A stretch of DNA of 64,000 nt from Nitrososphaeria archaeon (GCA_026982095.1 JALSHT010000005.1:1-64000); one strand, 5' to 3'. Positions 8,976 to 16,706 are shown, numbered from the stretch's first letter. The notes: generated by a model not told the origin, from the sequence alone. Numbers and translations are program-made.

Positions 8976-10034
8976 ATGTACTCGGTTGAGTTGGAGAACA
9001 TTGTGAAGAGGTTTGGGGAGGTTATAGCTGTCGACAATGTTTCTATCAAGGTTAAGGATGGTGAGTTCTTTAGTATACTGGGGCCTAGTGGATGTGGGAA
9101 AACCACTACATTAAGGATAATAGCTGGTTTGGAGGAGCCTGATAGCGGTATAGTCAGGCTCCACGGCTCAGATGTGACTAACCTCCCTCCACATAAGAGA
9201 GGTATTGGAATGGTTTTTCAGACTCTCGCCCTATTCCCACATATGAATGTATTTGATAACATTGCTTTTGGGCTCAGAATGAGGGGTTTTTCTGAGGATG
9301 AGATTAGGGAGAGGGTGAGGAATGTATTGGAGGTAGTTAGGCTACCAGGTATGGAGAACAGGTTTCCCGACCAGTTAAGTGGTGGTCAGAGGCAGAGAGT
9401 GGCTCTTGCTAGGGCGTTGGTTATCGAACCTAAGGTATTGTTGCTGGATGAGCCTTTGGGTGCTTTAGATCTGAAGATTAGGCAGGAGATGATGGTGGAG
9501 TTGAAGAGGATTCATAGAGAGGTTGGGACAACCTTCATATATGTTACACATGATCAGGGTGAAGCCATGATAATGTCGGATAGGATAGCGATTATGAGGG
9601 GTGGTAGGGTTATGCAGATAGGAACTCCGGAGGAGATTTATTTAAAACCGGTGAACACCTTTGTAGCAAAGTTCATAGGTGAGGCAATCAATATTATACC
9701 GGGTACAGTGTATGATAATGAGCATATAGATACTGATTTGGGGAGAGTAAGGGTTATAGGTTTGGATCCGCAAGTTAAGGCGGGTGATAATGTCGGTGTT
9801 GCAGTGAGACCTGAACACATTTACATTGGAAATGTAGAGGGATTGGATAACATCTTGGAGGGTAAGGTAGTGTTTAAAATCTTTAAGGGGTCGTATATAG
9901 AGTTTCATATAGATGTAGACGGTAGAAATTTCATCGTATTTAGGCCGTTTAGGTTGGGGGAGTCATTACCAAATCCAGGGGATGAGGTTAGGATAGGGTG
10001 GAGGAGGGAGTCAACAATAGTTTTAAGGAATTAA
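8976..10034 (+). CDS. ABC transporter ATP-binding protein, MalK/PotA type, orphan
   Basis: 352 residues: nucleotide-binding domain (about 1-235) and a C-terminal TOBE/OB regulatory domain as in MalK, UgpC and PotA. Walker A is GPSGCGKTT, signature LSGGQRQRVALARAL, Walker B VLLLDEPLGALD and the switch His lies in YVTHDQGEA. Such subunits energise import of sugars, glycerol-3-phosphate or polyamines. No permease or substrate-binding protein lies beside it: upstream is a methyltransferase and downstream a convergent unknown gene overlapping by 12 bases. It may therefore be a shared ATPase serving distant permeases. Substrate is not predictable. Confidence 0.92.
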   Translation: MYSVELENIVKRFGEVIAVDNVSIKVKDGEFFSILGPSGCGKTTTLRIIAGLEEPDSGIVRLHGSDVTNLPPHKRGIGMVFQTLALFPHMNVFDNIAFGLRMRGFSEDEIRERVRNVLEVVRLPGMENRFPDQLSGGQRQRVALARALVIEPKVLLLDEPLGALDLKIRQEMMVELKRIHREVGTTFIYVTHDQGEAMIMSDRIAIMRGGRVMQIGTPEEIYLKPVNTFVAKFIGEAINIIPGTVYDNEHIDTDLGRVRVIGLDPQVKAGDNVGVAVRPEHIYIGNVEGLDNILEGKVVFKIFKGSYIEFHIDVDGRNFIVFRPFRLGESLPNPGDEVRIGWRRESTIVLRN

Positions 10035-10583
10035 AATAGCTTTTAGATATGCATATTTAGACAGGAATATGTTGAATATCTCGTTAAGACCCTCCTTATC
10101 CACCCTAAACGATTTCAGCAGTATATCCATGACCTTCTCCATCGACCCTCTAGACAGCTTCAATCCCCCGTATATGGAGTATTCCCCCTCACTTCCCAAT
10201 CTGACCACGTTATTATCTTTGTCTAATACTACGTGGGGCCAGCACTCTCCCCGTCCAACCAATACTGTGTCCCACCCAGCGTCGAGAAGCTGCCGTATAT
10301 AGTTGGTTTTTATGCATTTCGGGTCTATCACTATGGAATCCACATCCTTATAAAGTTGTATTATGCTTAATAACGCCTCAAAGAGGTTTTCTTCTCTAAC
10401 CTCTTTAACTATAATAACTGCTGATCCACTTCTTCCAAGGTCGAGTAGCTCCTCTACCAAATTCCTATCTCCAATTCTTGGTGTATTCACTATGTAGTCG
10501 GCCTCGAAACCCATATCTAGAAAATATTTTAGAACTGGTTTGGCCAACCCACCTCTCCAGAGTATGGATACGATCATGCCCAT
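10023..10583 (-). CDS. hypothetical protein, 186 aa
   Basis: I do not recognise this family. The sequence reads as a small alpha/beta, possibly Rossmann-like protein: strands IVSILWRGG, ADYIVNTP, AVIIVKEV, SIVIDPKC and TVLVGRGECWPHVV alternate with helices. The last ~60 residues (SRGSMEKVMDILLKSFRVDKEG) look helical. The pattern of short beta strands ending in Gly or Asp suggests ligand binding, but no catalytic motif is evident. Start is ATG at 10583 or 10577. It converges on the orphan ABC ATPase and diverges from the rhodanese gene. Confidence 0.65.
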   Translation of the reverse strand: MGMIVSILWRGGLAKPVLKYFLDMGFEADYIVNTPRIGDRNLVEELLDLGRSGSAVIIVKEVREENLFEALLSIIQLYKDVDSIVIDPKCIKTNYIRQLLDAGWDTVLVGRGECWPHVVLDKDNNVVRLGSEGEYSIYGGLKLSRGSMEKVMDILLKSFRVDKEGLNEIFNIFLSKYAYLKAILIP

Positions 10584-10654
10584 TAAAACATACTGATTAC
10601 CAAGCCTAACTTAAGAAAACATTTATTTTTAGGAATATAACAATGTTATATTAG

Positions 10655-11494
10655 GTGAAACATATGTCTAGGGTGGTTATACAACCTGAGGAGTTAAAGA
10701 GTAGACTGGGTGAGGAAGGGTTGAAGGTCATTGAAGTGGATTATGAGCCGAAGACCGCTTATGAACTGGGACATATCCCAGGTTCTCTGCTGATAGACTG
10801 GAAGAAGGATCTTAACAAGTATCCGGAGAGAGATATAGTTGGTCCGGAGGAGTTTGAGGCCTTGATGTCTCGACTGGGCGTCTCCAACGACGACTTTGTC
10901 GTGCTATACGGTGACTTTAATAACTGGTTCGCAACCTTCGCGTTCTGGGTCTTCGAGATATACGGTCATGAGAAGGTCGCTATTCTCAATGGAGGTAGGA
11001 ATAAATGGATTGAACTGGGTTACCCCATGACAAAGGACGTCCCCGAGACTAAGCCTACGGAGTATAAGGTTGAGAAGGTTGATCTAACTAGGAGAGCTTT
11101 CTTCTTAGATGTAATGAAGAGGTTGAGGGATCCTAATGCTGTGTTGGTGGACGTTAGAAGCCCAGCTGAGTATAAGGGTGAGATAACTGCTCCTCCAGAG
11201 TACCCTAATGAGCAGGCTCAGAGAGGTGGTCACATACCAGGTGCTGTAAATATTCCTTGGGCCAAGGCTGTTAGGGATGACGGTACTTTCAAGGATGTTG
11301 AAGAGATAAGGAAACTGTATGAAGAATTGGGTGTTACTCCTGATAAGGAGGTTATCGTCTACTGCAGGATTGGCGAGAGAGCAGCATTTACCTACTTCGT
11401 CCTGAAGCATCTCCTAGGTTTCCCAAGGGTAAGAGTGTACGATGGTTCGTGGAGTGAATGGGGTAATATGGTTGGTGCTCCGATCGAGAAGTAG
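10655..11494 (+). CDS. sseA: thiosulfate/3-mercaptopyruvate sulfurtransferase (tandem rhodanese)
   Basis: 279 residues with two rhodanese domains. The N-terminal one (about 1-125) is the structural copy, with ELGHIPGSLLIDW but no active Cys. The C-terminal one (about 145-279) holds VDVRSPAEYKGE, GHIPGAVNIPW and the catalytic loop YCRIGERA with its nucleophilic Cys. The enzyme moves sulfane sulfur from thiosulfate or mercaptopyruvate to an acceptor; CRIGER favours the thiosulfate-type loop. A TusA-like gene follows after two bases and may be the acceptor. ATG 10664 (MSRVVIQ) is an alternative start. Confidence 0.93.
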   Translation: MKHMSRVVIQPEELKSRLGEEGLKVIEVDYEPKTAYELGHIPGSLLIDWKKDLNKYPERDIVGPEEFEALMSRLGVSNDDFVVLYGDFNNWFATFAFWVFEIYGHEKVAILNGGRNKWIELGYPMTKDVPETKPTEYKVEKVDLTRRAFFLDVMKRLRDPNAVLVDVRSPAEYKGEITAPPEYPNEQAQRGGHIPGAVNIPWAKAVRDDGTFKDVEEIRKLYEELGVTPDKEVIVYCRIGERAAFTYFVLKHLLGFPRVRVYDGSWSEWGNMVGAPIEK

Positions 11495-11496
11495 AT

Positions 11497-11733
11497 ATGA
11501 AGACAATAGATCTCCGTAGATTGGCTGAGGAGGAGGACTGTTCCTCCTCAGCACTAGAACTTTTTAAGAAGAAGCTTATGGAGATAGAGTCAGGAGAAGA
11601 GTTTTTGATGATTGTGTCTAATGCAGACTCTTGGTTCATGCTTAGAAATATGGGTGATGAATTGGGCTATTCCGTTGAGAAGTTTTGGAAGGAGGGTTCT
11701 AGAGATTTTAGGATATTAGCTAGGAGGAACTGA
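11497..11733 (+). CDS. TusA/SirA-like sulfur carrier, altered Cys motif
   Basis: 78 residues that follow the TusA fold order: strand IDLRRL, a Cys at position 15, helix ALELFKKKLMEIESG, strand EFLMIVSNADSW, helix LRNMGDELGYSVEKF and a final strand DFRILARRN. In TusA the sulfur-carrying Cys sits in a CPxP motif; here it reads CSSS, so the Cys is kept but both prolines are lost. TusA proteins take sulfane sulfur from rhodaneses for tRNA thiolation or cofactor synthesis. Position directly behind a rhodanese supports that role. The assignment rests on fold order and context rather than strong identity. Confidence 0.68.
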   Translation: MKTIDLRRLAEEEDCSSSALELFKKKLMEIESGEEFLMIVSNADSWFMLRNMGDELGYSVEKFWKEGSRDFRILARRN

Positions 11734-11816
11734 GTAGCTAATAATGATCACCTCTTAAATCTATATCTATCCTCAAAACTTTTAATATCTCCCCGAGTAA
11801 AACGATTTATGATTGG

Positions 11817-11902
11817 GCGGCCGTGGTCTAGCCTGGTAGGATGCCGGCCTTCCATTTTTTGGAGAGAGCCGGTGGTCCCGGGTTCGAATCCCGGCGGCCG
11901 CA
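11817..11902 (+). tRNA. tRNA-Gly (UCC) with short intron
   Basis: Acceptor strands GCGGCCG (11817-11823) and CGGCCGC (11895-11901) pair fully with discriminator A at 11902; CCA is not encoded. The T arm has CCGGG/CCCGG around TTCGAAT. The anticodon stem CCGGC (11844-11848) pairs with GCCGG (11868-11872). The enclosed loop is 19 nt instead of 7, so an intron of about 12 nt (about 11855-11866) at position 37/38 is inferred. The mature loop would be CUUCCAA with anticodon UCC. UCCA can also pair with UGGA in the intron, consistent with a bulge-helix-bulge substrate. Confidence 0.93.
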
Positions 11903-11990
11903 TACCATGTTATATTTATATTGTCTCTATACAACTGTCTCTCTAATTTAATCTTCTAATTTTTCATGGTTGCAAATCTTAATTTATTCG

Positions 11991-12290
11991 ATGGTGTCGA
12001 GGAAGGCGAAGAGAAGGGGTGTTGAGGAGGCTAATAGGTTGTTAGATATATTTCTTAATAGTGATATCGAAAGATCTATAAAGATGGAGATTCTTGACGA
12101 GGCATACAAGATCCTCTTGAAGGTTAGAGGGGTTAAACCAGATATCCTTAAGCTATTCTACTGTAAAAAATGTAGGTCTCCCTTATATCCTGGTTTTAAC
12201 GCTATATACAGAGTGAGAAGCCGCCCATATAAACACATATCTATAAAGTGTCTGAGGTGTGGTAGGCGCTATAGAAAAGGGTTTAAATGA
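11991..12290 (+). CDS. rnp4: RNase P protein component 4 (Rpp21/Rpr2)
   Basis: From ATG 11991 the protein is 99 residues, fitting archaeal RNP4, the protein that stabilises the specificity domain of RNase P RNA and binds zinc. The four zinc cysteines are clear: YCKKCRSPLYPG and IKCLRCGRRY. An N-terminal basic segment (SRKAKRRG) and two helices precede the ribbon, as in the family. An in-frame TTG at 11970 would add seven residues without homology. The gene sits right after tRNA-Gly on the same strand, a fitting but probably coincidental neighbourhood. Confidence 0.88.
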   Translation: MVSRKAKRRGVEEANRLLDIFLNSDIERSIKMEILDEAYKILLKVRGVKPDILKLFYCKKCRSPLYPGFNAIYRVRSRPYKHISIKCLRCGRRYRKGFK

Positions 12291-12321
12291 TTCGGAGAGC
12301 AAAGAAATATATTGAGTTAAC

Positions 12322-12885
12322 ATGGTCGTAGAGTATTTGTTGCCTGCAACAGTGTTGGCTTCTTCTCTCGCTATGGTTGTATATGGATATAGGGTTTTGA
12401 ACTCTCTGGTTAAGGAAAAGGTCTCCCTTGATGACGTATCTACTTCGTATCGTTCTTTGGTTGCTGAGCTGGAGATTAGGAGGGAGGCGATTAAAAGGGC
12501 TATAATATCTGTTTTGAGGCAGGCTGAAGAAGGGAAGATACCTGAAGATGTTAAAGATGCGTTGATTAGAAAGTTTGAGGGGGATCTTGAAGAGATAGAG
12601 AGGCAGTTGAAAAAATATAGGCTTTATGCGGAGTTAGAGAGGTTGAGGGAGGAGTACAACAATCTAGTTAAGGAGTATGAGAGTAAGAAGGTTAGATTAG
12701 AGGAGAAGATTAGGGAGCTTGAGGGGAGGCTGGGACAATCCAGTCAAGTGAAGGTTGAGGAGACTGTTGAGAAGGAGGGTGAGGAGGAGGGAAGGGAGAA
12801 GAAGAGGAAGAGGAGGGAAGAGGATGAGTTGGAGGAGCTGTATAAAGAGATTAGTAAGATAATTGAGGAGTATGGTGTTGAGTAG
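12322..12885 (+). CDS. membrane-anchored coiled-coil protein, unknown function
   Basis: 187 residues. A single hydrophobic helix (about residues 5-24, YLLPATVLASSLAMVVYGY) is followed by a long charged region with strong heptad character (about 40-150) and a very acidic-basic low-complexity tail (EKEGEEEGREKKRKRREE). The orientation is probably short outside, long coiled-coil in the cytosol. I cannot assign a family. Its stop overlaps the GTG start of the DedA-family gene (TAGTG), so the two are coupled and may act together at the membrane. Confidence 0.7.
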   Translation: MVVEYLLPATVLASSLAMVVYGYRVLNSLVKEKVSLDDVSTSYRSLVAELEIRREAIKRAIISVLRQAEEGKIPEDVKDALIRKFEGDLEEIERQLKKYRLYAELERLREEYNNLVKEYESKKVRLEEKIRELEGRLGQSSQVKVEETVEKEGEEEGREKKRKRREEDELEELYKEISKIIEEYGVE

Positions 12886-13547
12886 TGGATGACCTAATCC
12901 ATAGAATTATCGAGTTCCTAATACTCTCTTCGCATATACAGATCGAGATAGATTTTAACCAGTTGATCAGTCAGTACGGATATGTTGCCTTCATCTTTAT
13001 CTCTTTCATCGGCTCGGTAACTATATTCGTACAGATACCCTACCTATCAATAATTTACTTCGCTGGATCCACCCAGAGATTTAATCCCGTGTTTCTAGGA
13101 ATTTCTTCAGGTATTGGGGCTACGATTGGAGAGTTAACTCTATATTTATTGTTTCGAGGGGGAAGATATGTACTCTCGGATAAGCGTAAGAGGAAGCTAG
13201 AGGCTCTAAGACTATTGATAGATAAGTATGGTGCGTGGCTAATATTCATATTGGCAGTAACACCTATTCCAGACGATATTATCTATCCATCCCTGGGTAT
13301 CATGAGATTTAGTTTGACAAAGATATTTGTGGCCGCTTTTCTTGGGAAGACAATACTATCAACTTTCGTAGCATTTGCAGGCTTCTACTCATATGAGGCT
13401 GTCAAGAGTTATTTAGGGGGAGAAGATCCAGTAATACTATTGATTGTATTTATCTTATCGATACTTTTCACTGTTGTCATCTTAATGATTGACTGGGAGA
13501 AGTATCTGGTTGAGAATGTTGATGAGGAATCTGCTTCTAAACGATAG
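12885..13547 (+). CDS. DedA/VTT-domain (SNARE-associated) membrane protein
   Basis: 220 residues with about five or six membrane segments. The VTT core spans roughly residues 30-185, with PYLSIIYFAGS, a re-entrant GIGATIGELTLYLLFRGG and the characteristic TPIPDDIIYPSLGI motif. Bacterial DedA proteins and eukaryotic VMP1/TMEM41B move or flip phospholipids; the archaeal lipid substrate is unknown. A hydrophobic helix (about 190-205) precedes a charged cytosolic tail. GTG start at 12885 overlaps the upstream stop. The next gene follows after 14 bases with a GGGAGGGAGGG ribosome-binding region. Confidence 0.85.
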   Translation: MDDLIHRIIEFLILSSHIQIEIDFNQLISQYGYVAFIFISFIGSVTIFVQIPYLSIIYFAGSTQRFNPVFLGISSGIGATIGELTLYLLFRGGRYVLSDKRKRKLEALRLLIDKYGAWLIFILAVTPIPDDIIYPSLGIMRFSLTKIFVAAFLGKTILSTFVAFAGFYSYEAVKSYLGGEDPVILLIVFILSILFTVVILMIDWEKYLVENVDEESASKR

Positions 13548-13561
13548 GGGAGGGAGGGTTT

Positions 13562-14692
13562 ATGATTGTATTAGGAACTGGGATAACTGGATCCGGTAGA
13601 GCCTCTTACCTCAGCAGTACAGTTGAGTATAGCATGGTTCAGGGGATACCTTCTGAATTGAGGGATATTGGGCCTGAAATGTTTAATAAGGCTGCGTCCC
13701 TCAGGATATCAATACCTAATGATAAGATACTTGACTTGGATGAGATGGCTCTACGATTTTTGAGGGCGGCTGTATTCGAGTCTCTAGTACATGATGTGGG
13801 GAAATATAGGGATATGGGTGAATCATCATCTGATCTATACATAAGTCTACATATGAGTTTTAGATGGAGAAAGTTCCTTATGCACGCATTCGACTACCAC
13901 TATCTAGTTCAAGTTAATCCTGATATCCTCTTAACAGTTATCGACTCTGTGGGGTGTATTGTAAAGAGGATATATAACGATGATAGCTTGGCCCATTGGA
14001 GAGATAGGTTATCTATCAGAGAGTTATTGATATGGCAGGATGAAGAGATCTTTATAACAAAGATGGTTGCCGATATTCTCGACAAGCACTTCTACATCAT
14101 ACCCTCCAGTTCAGCCGGTCCTTGTACACATGATCCCAAGATGCTTTTTAACATCATCCATATGTATGAGAAACCATTGATGATGGGTGAGAAACCTATC
14201 ATGAGAAGGGCCTATCTGAGCTATCCAATGACGCATGTCAAGAAAGAGGAGGAATTTATGGAGAGGAAGGAGGAGTTTATTGAGATTTTGAGGGAGAATA
14301 ACATCATAGTGTTCGACCCCATTATGGTTGAGGACCACGTTCTAATCGATAAGATGAAGTCACAGGAGGGTGACACAATATATATTGATATGTTTGATAT
14401 AGAGGTTCCTAGGAAGGAGGTTGTTGACGCTGAGGAGTATATTGTCGATAGTACAGTAAATAGGGATTTATTGTTTATTGACCAGAGTGACATGGTGATA
14501 GTTTTCTATCCGACTAATAAACTTTCTCCTGGGGTTCTAAGTGAGATGAACTATGGCTTTACCCATATGAAGAGGGTCTATACACTCTTTACTGAGGATG
14601 ATATAAGCCCCTTTTTTAGGAGCCACTCAAACTATATTACAAAGGATCCGGATAAGCTGGTTAAGAAGATTAGGGAAGATTTTAATATCTGA
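13562..14692 (+). CDS. two-domain protein: degenerate adenylate-kinase-like P-loop plus nucleoside 2-deoxyribosyltransferase-like domain
   Basis: 376 residues. The N-terminus IVLGTGITGSGRASYL looks like a nucleoside-kinase P-loop in which the usual Lys is Arg; the following ~190 residues are helical, like an NMP-kinase lid and core. From about residue 220 a second Rossmann-like domain begins: RAYLSYPMTH, NIIVFDPIMVED, VNRDLLFIDQSDMVIVFYP and PGVLSEMNYG. This is the order seen in nucleoside 2-deoxyribosyltransferases and relatives, including the Asp of the substrate pocket and the Glu of the SEM segment. It may bind or hydrolyse a nucleotide at the membrane with the coupled DedA protein. Function is inferred only from fold pattern. 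Confidence 0.68.
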   Translation: MIVLGTGITGSGRASYLSSTVEYSMVQGIPSELRDIGPEMFNKAASLRISIPNDKILDLDEMALRFLRAAVFESLVHDVGKYRDMGESSSDLYISLHMSFRWRKFLMHAFDYHYLVQVNPDILLTVIDSVGCIVKRIYNDDSLAHWRDRLSIRELLIWQDEEIFITKMVADILDKHFYIIPSSSAGPCTHDPKMLFNIIHMYEKPLMMGEKPIMRRAYLSYPMTHVKKEEEFMERKEEFIEILRENNIIVFDPIMVEDHVLIDKMKSQEGDTIYIDMFDIEVPRKEVVDAEEYIVDSTVNRDLLFIDQSDMVIVFYPTNKLSPGVLSEMNYGFTHMKRVYTLFTEDDISPFFRSHSNYITKDPDKLVKKIREDFNI

Positions 14693-14699
14693 TGTGTGA

Positions 14700-14788
14700 T
14701 GCCCCGGCCGGGATTTGAACCCGGGTTCACCGGCTTTCCTCTATCGCTCGAAAGGCCGGTATGCTTGACCTGGCTACACCACCGGGGC
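14700..14788 (-). tRNA. tRNA-Glu (UUC) with 13-nt intron; target of the C/D RNA at 31.8 kb
   Basis: On the minus strand GCCCCGG (14788-14782) pairs with CCGGGGC (14707-14701), with discriminator A at 14700. The anticodon stem CCGGC (14759-14755) pairs with GCCGG (14734-14730). The loop is 20 nt, giving a mature CUUUCGA loop (anticodon UUC at 14752-14750) and a 13-nt intron at 14748-14736 after position 37. CUUUC and GAAAG can form the inner helix of the splicing motif. Bases 14756-14745, across the exon-intron border, are complementary to the guide element at 31843-31854. Confidence 0.94.
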
Positions 14789-14852
14789 GTATATTATCAT
14801 AAGATATAGTTTGTCCTATAGCTCTTAAGGATTTGGTATTGATATGGCTATT

Positions 14853-15902
14853 TTAACCCATTCTTTGACTTACTAGGCTAATAGCTTCTTTAGCAAGTGC
14901 TGGCCCCAGTGTGAATCCATATCCTGCCATACCATCTATTAGGAAGACGTTATTCATGACCTCTTTGAATAATGGCCTTTTCCCTAGTGGGACGCTGCAT
15001 GGCCCCACAATATACTCTTTTAGTCTGAGATCTTTAACGCTCTTGAATCTATCCATTAGTGCTCTTCTCACGGTCTTATCTTTGTTCTCTAGCTCCACTA
15101 GGTCTAACCTATCAGGCCTAATTATTGGTACAGATTGGTAGTATTCTCCCGCGACTACAGTATCCTCCTCCACCATCCAATACATGTAGTTTACCTCGTC
15201 TGACCCACTTATTGGTATTTCTCCATCCACCTCGAATCTTACAGCTATACAGGCATAAGTAGCTACTGGTAGATATATCCTATTATTCTCTAGGAAATAT
15301 TTGTTCCAACTCCCCATTGCTAGAATCACGTTTTTAGCTCCCAACGCCTCTCCATTCTCTAGATATACGGTGTATTCGGTTGAGCCCGTTCTCTCCAACT
15401 TTTCAGCTTTAAGTCTATATTCTGTTAATCCTGTCCTATTCTTCACTACTGAGTATATGTTATTCATGGTCGCCTCCGTATCTAGCATAACATCTTGTTT
15501 TGTATGTAATATGGCTTCTCCTACAGCCAAGTTTATTACGTCGAACTTGTCTGGGGTCTCACCATAGTAATATATATCTACATCGTGGATTGTCTTGCGA
15601 TAGAATCTGAAATCTTGGAACGCGGTCTTCTCCTCCTCTATAGTTATAAAATCTCTGCTATACATTACGCGATATATGTTGGGTAGAACCTCAAACAGTA
15701 TCTTTATCGTCTCGCCGGCTAAATTGATCTCTTTTTTCGTATAGAGTTGTCGTGTTATTATCCCAACCGATTTCTTCGTTGAGACTATGCTTGGGATCTC
15801 AGGGGCGATTAAAGCTGTTTTAAACCCCTCGTCTGTGGCATAATATGATGCTATGAGTCCTGTAATACCCGCTCCTAATACAACTACATCATATTTCTCC
15901 AT
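14853..15902 (-). CDS. FAD-dependent amino-acid/glycine oxidase-like oxidoreductase (DAO family)
   Basis: About 349 residues from ATG 15902 (ATG 15920 would add six). The N-terminal dinucleotide-binding motif YDVVVLGAGITGLIASYYA is clear. A substrate-domain insertion follows, with LGAKNVILAMGSWNKYF as the second FAD contact. The C-terminal FAD signature is split as GPCSVPLGKRPLF and NNVFLIDGMAGYGFTLGPALAKEAISLV, as in glycine, sarcosine and D-amino-acid oxidases. It likely oxidises a secondary or alpha-amino acid, but the exact substrate and whether oxygen is the acceptor are unknown. No partner dehydrogenase subunits lie beside it. Confidence 0.86.
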   Translation of the reverse strand: MEKYDVVVLGAGITGLIASYYATDEGFKTALIAPEIPSIVSTKKSVGIITRQLYTKKEINLAGETIKILFEVLPNIYRVMYSRDFITIEEEKTAFQDFRFYRKTIHDVDIYYYGETPDKFDVINLAVGEAILHTKQDVMLDTEATMNNIYSVVKNRTGLTEYRLKAEKLERTGSTEYTVYLENGEALGAKNVILAMGSWNKYFLENNRIYLPVATYACIAVRFEVDGEIPISGSDEVNYMYWMVEEDTVVAGEYYQSVPIIRPDRLDLVELENKDKTVRRALMDRFKSVKDLRLKEYIVGPCSVPLGKRPLFKEVMNNVFLIDGMAGYGFTLGPALAKEAISLVSQRMG

Positions 15903-16023
15903 ATATTGACACCGTGACATCCAATATCTTGGTATGTTATTACTTGATAGTATCTAACTATTCCTTATATCACTTGGGATAATATATATAAAGACAGTTA
16001 CTTAATGATGTGTCGTGTGTCAC

Positions 16024-16236
16024 CTATATTTGGAGACTTGGTGCCTCTTTAAACTTTAGATATCCTATACTATTGGATGTTATCTGCTCGTTACAGCTCT
16101 TATTTTTACTACACCACGTCTCACATTCTTCCGCTATAGATTTCTCCCTGTAGATTAGATAGCATTCTCCACATGCATAATATTTCATCCTGTCTATCAC
16201 AACTTCTATCACAGGCAGAATTAACACCTCCATCAC
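16024..16236 (-). CDS. small Cys-rich putative zinc-binding protein, 70 aa or shorter
   Basis: The conserved core is MKYYACGECYLIYREKS followed by AEECETWCSKNKSCNEQI. Six cysteines are spaced as in widespread small proteins with a YxCxxCG..Y...E..A..CE.WC..H.SCN pattern. The function of that family is unknown, metal binding is likely. If translation starts at the internal ATG 16188 the protein is 54 residues, which matches that family better; the longer reading adds a hydrophobic leader MMEVLILPVIEVVID. The spacer upstream of the gene separates it from tRNA-Asn. Confidence 0.7.
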   Translation of the reverse strand: MMEVLILPVIEVVIDRMKYYACGECYLIYREKSIAEECETWCSKNKSCNEQITSNSIGYLKFKEAPSLQI

Positions 16237-16314
16237 ACACCTAAAACTATAACTATAATATTCATTATAATTCTTAAACGTACTGTCCTGATTTCAGAGT
16301 AGTGGTGGTTGTGG

Positions 16315-16409
16315 CGCCGCCGCCCGGACTCGAACCGGGGACCCCCGGGTTTCCAACCCGGTTATACCGGGCTAACAGCCCGGTGCTCTTCCAACTGAGC
16401 TACGGCGGC
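16315..16409 (-). tRNA. tRNA-Asn (GUU) with intron that repeats the anticodon stem
   Basis: GCCGCCG (16409-16403) pairs with CGGCGGC (16322-16316) and the discriminator is G, typical for Asn. The T arm is CCCGG TTCGAGT CCGGG. After the 5' anticodon-stem strand CCGGG and loop CUGUUA come 22 extra bases before the final CCCGG and variable loop GGGUC, giving an intron of 22 nt if inserted at 37/38. The intron contains GCCCGG, UAUAA and CCGGGUU, copies of both stem strands, so a second fold with a normal 7-nt anticodon loop and an extra hairpin in the variable region is also possible. Confidence 0.92.
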
Positions 16410-16458
16410 ACATACATTCCTATGGATATAGGTATTTGTAGTCATTAAGTTAAATACT

Positions 16459-16656
16459 TTAGTCTACAACATTGGCAAGCAATATGAATCCAGGGACTAC
16501 TATTAAGAGTAGACTTATGCTGTAACCTATTATCTTATGTAGGTTTGGAAGTTCGGTGGATGATACGACCAGGTATAGAAGTGTCAATCCTATAAGGAAT
16601 AGCAGTAGAGATATTAGCTTTACGATCAATGGTGTCCTCGCTATCTCTTTGGACAT
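16459..16656 (-). CDS. small membrane protein, 65 aa
   Basis: A short basic N-terminus (MSKEIARTPLIVK) precedes two hydrophobic helices, about residues 12-31 and 42-63, with a short loop STELPNLHK. It resembles the many two-helix archaeal membrane proteins without assigned function. It is divergent from top6A across a 104-base spacer holding at least one TATA-like box. No motif beyond the hydrophobic segments can be seen. The coding call rests on its clean hydrophobic pattern and position. Confidence 0.55.
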   Translation of the reverse strand: MSKEIARTPLIVKLISLLLFLIGLTLLYLVVSSTELPNLHKIIGYSISLLLIVVPGFILLANVVD

Positions 16657-16706
16657 AGTTTACCACCTCTCTGGATGTTTTCTTATCCATAAGATGTTTA
16701 TCTGGT

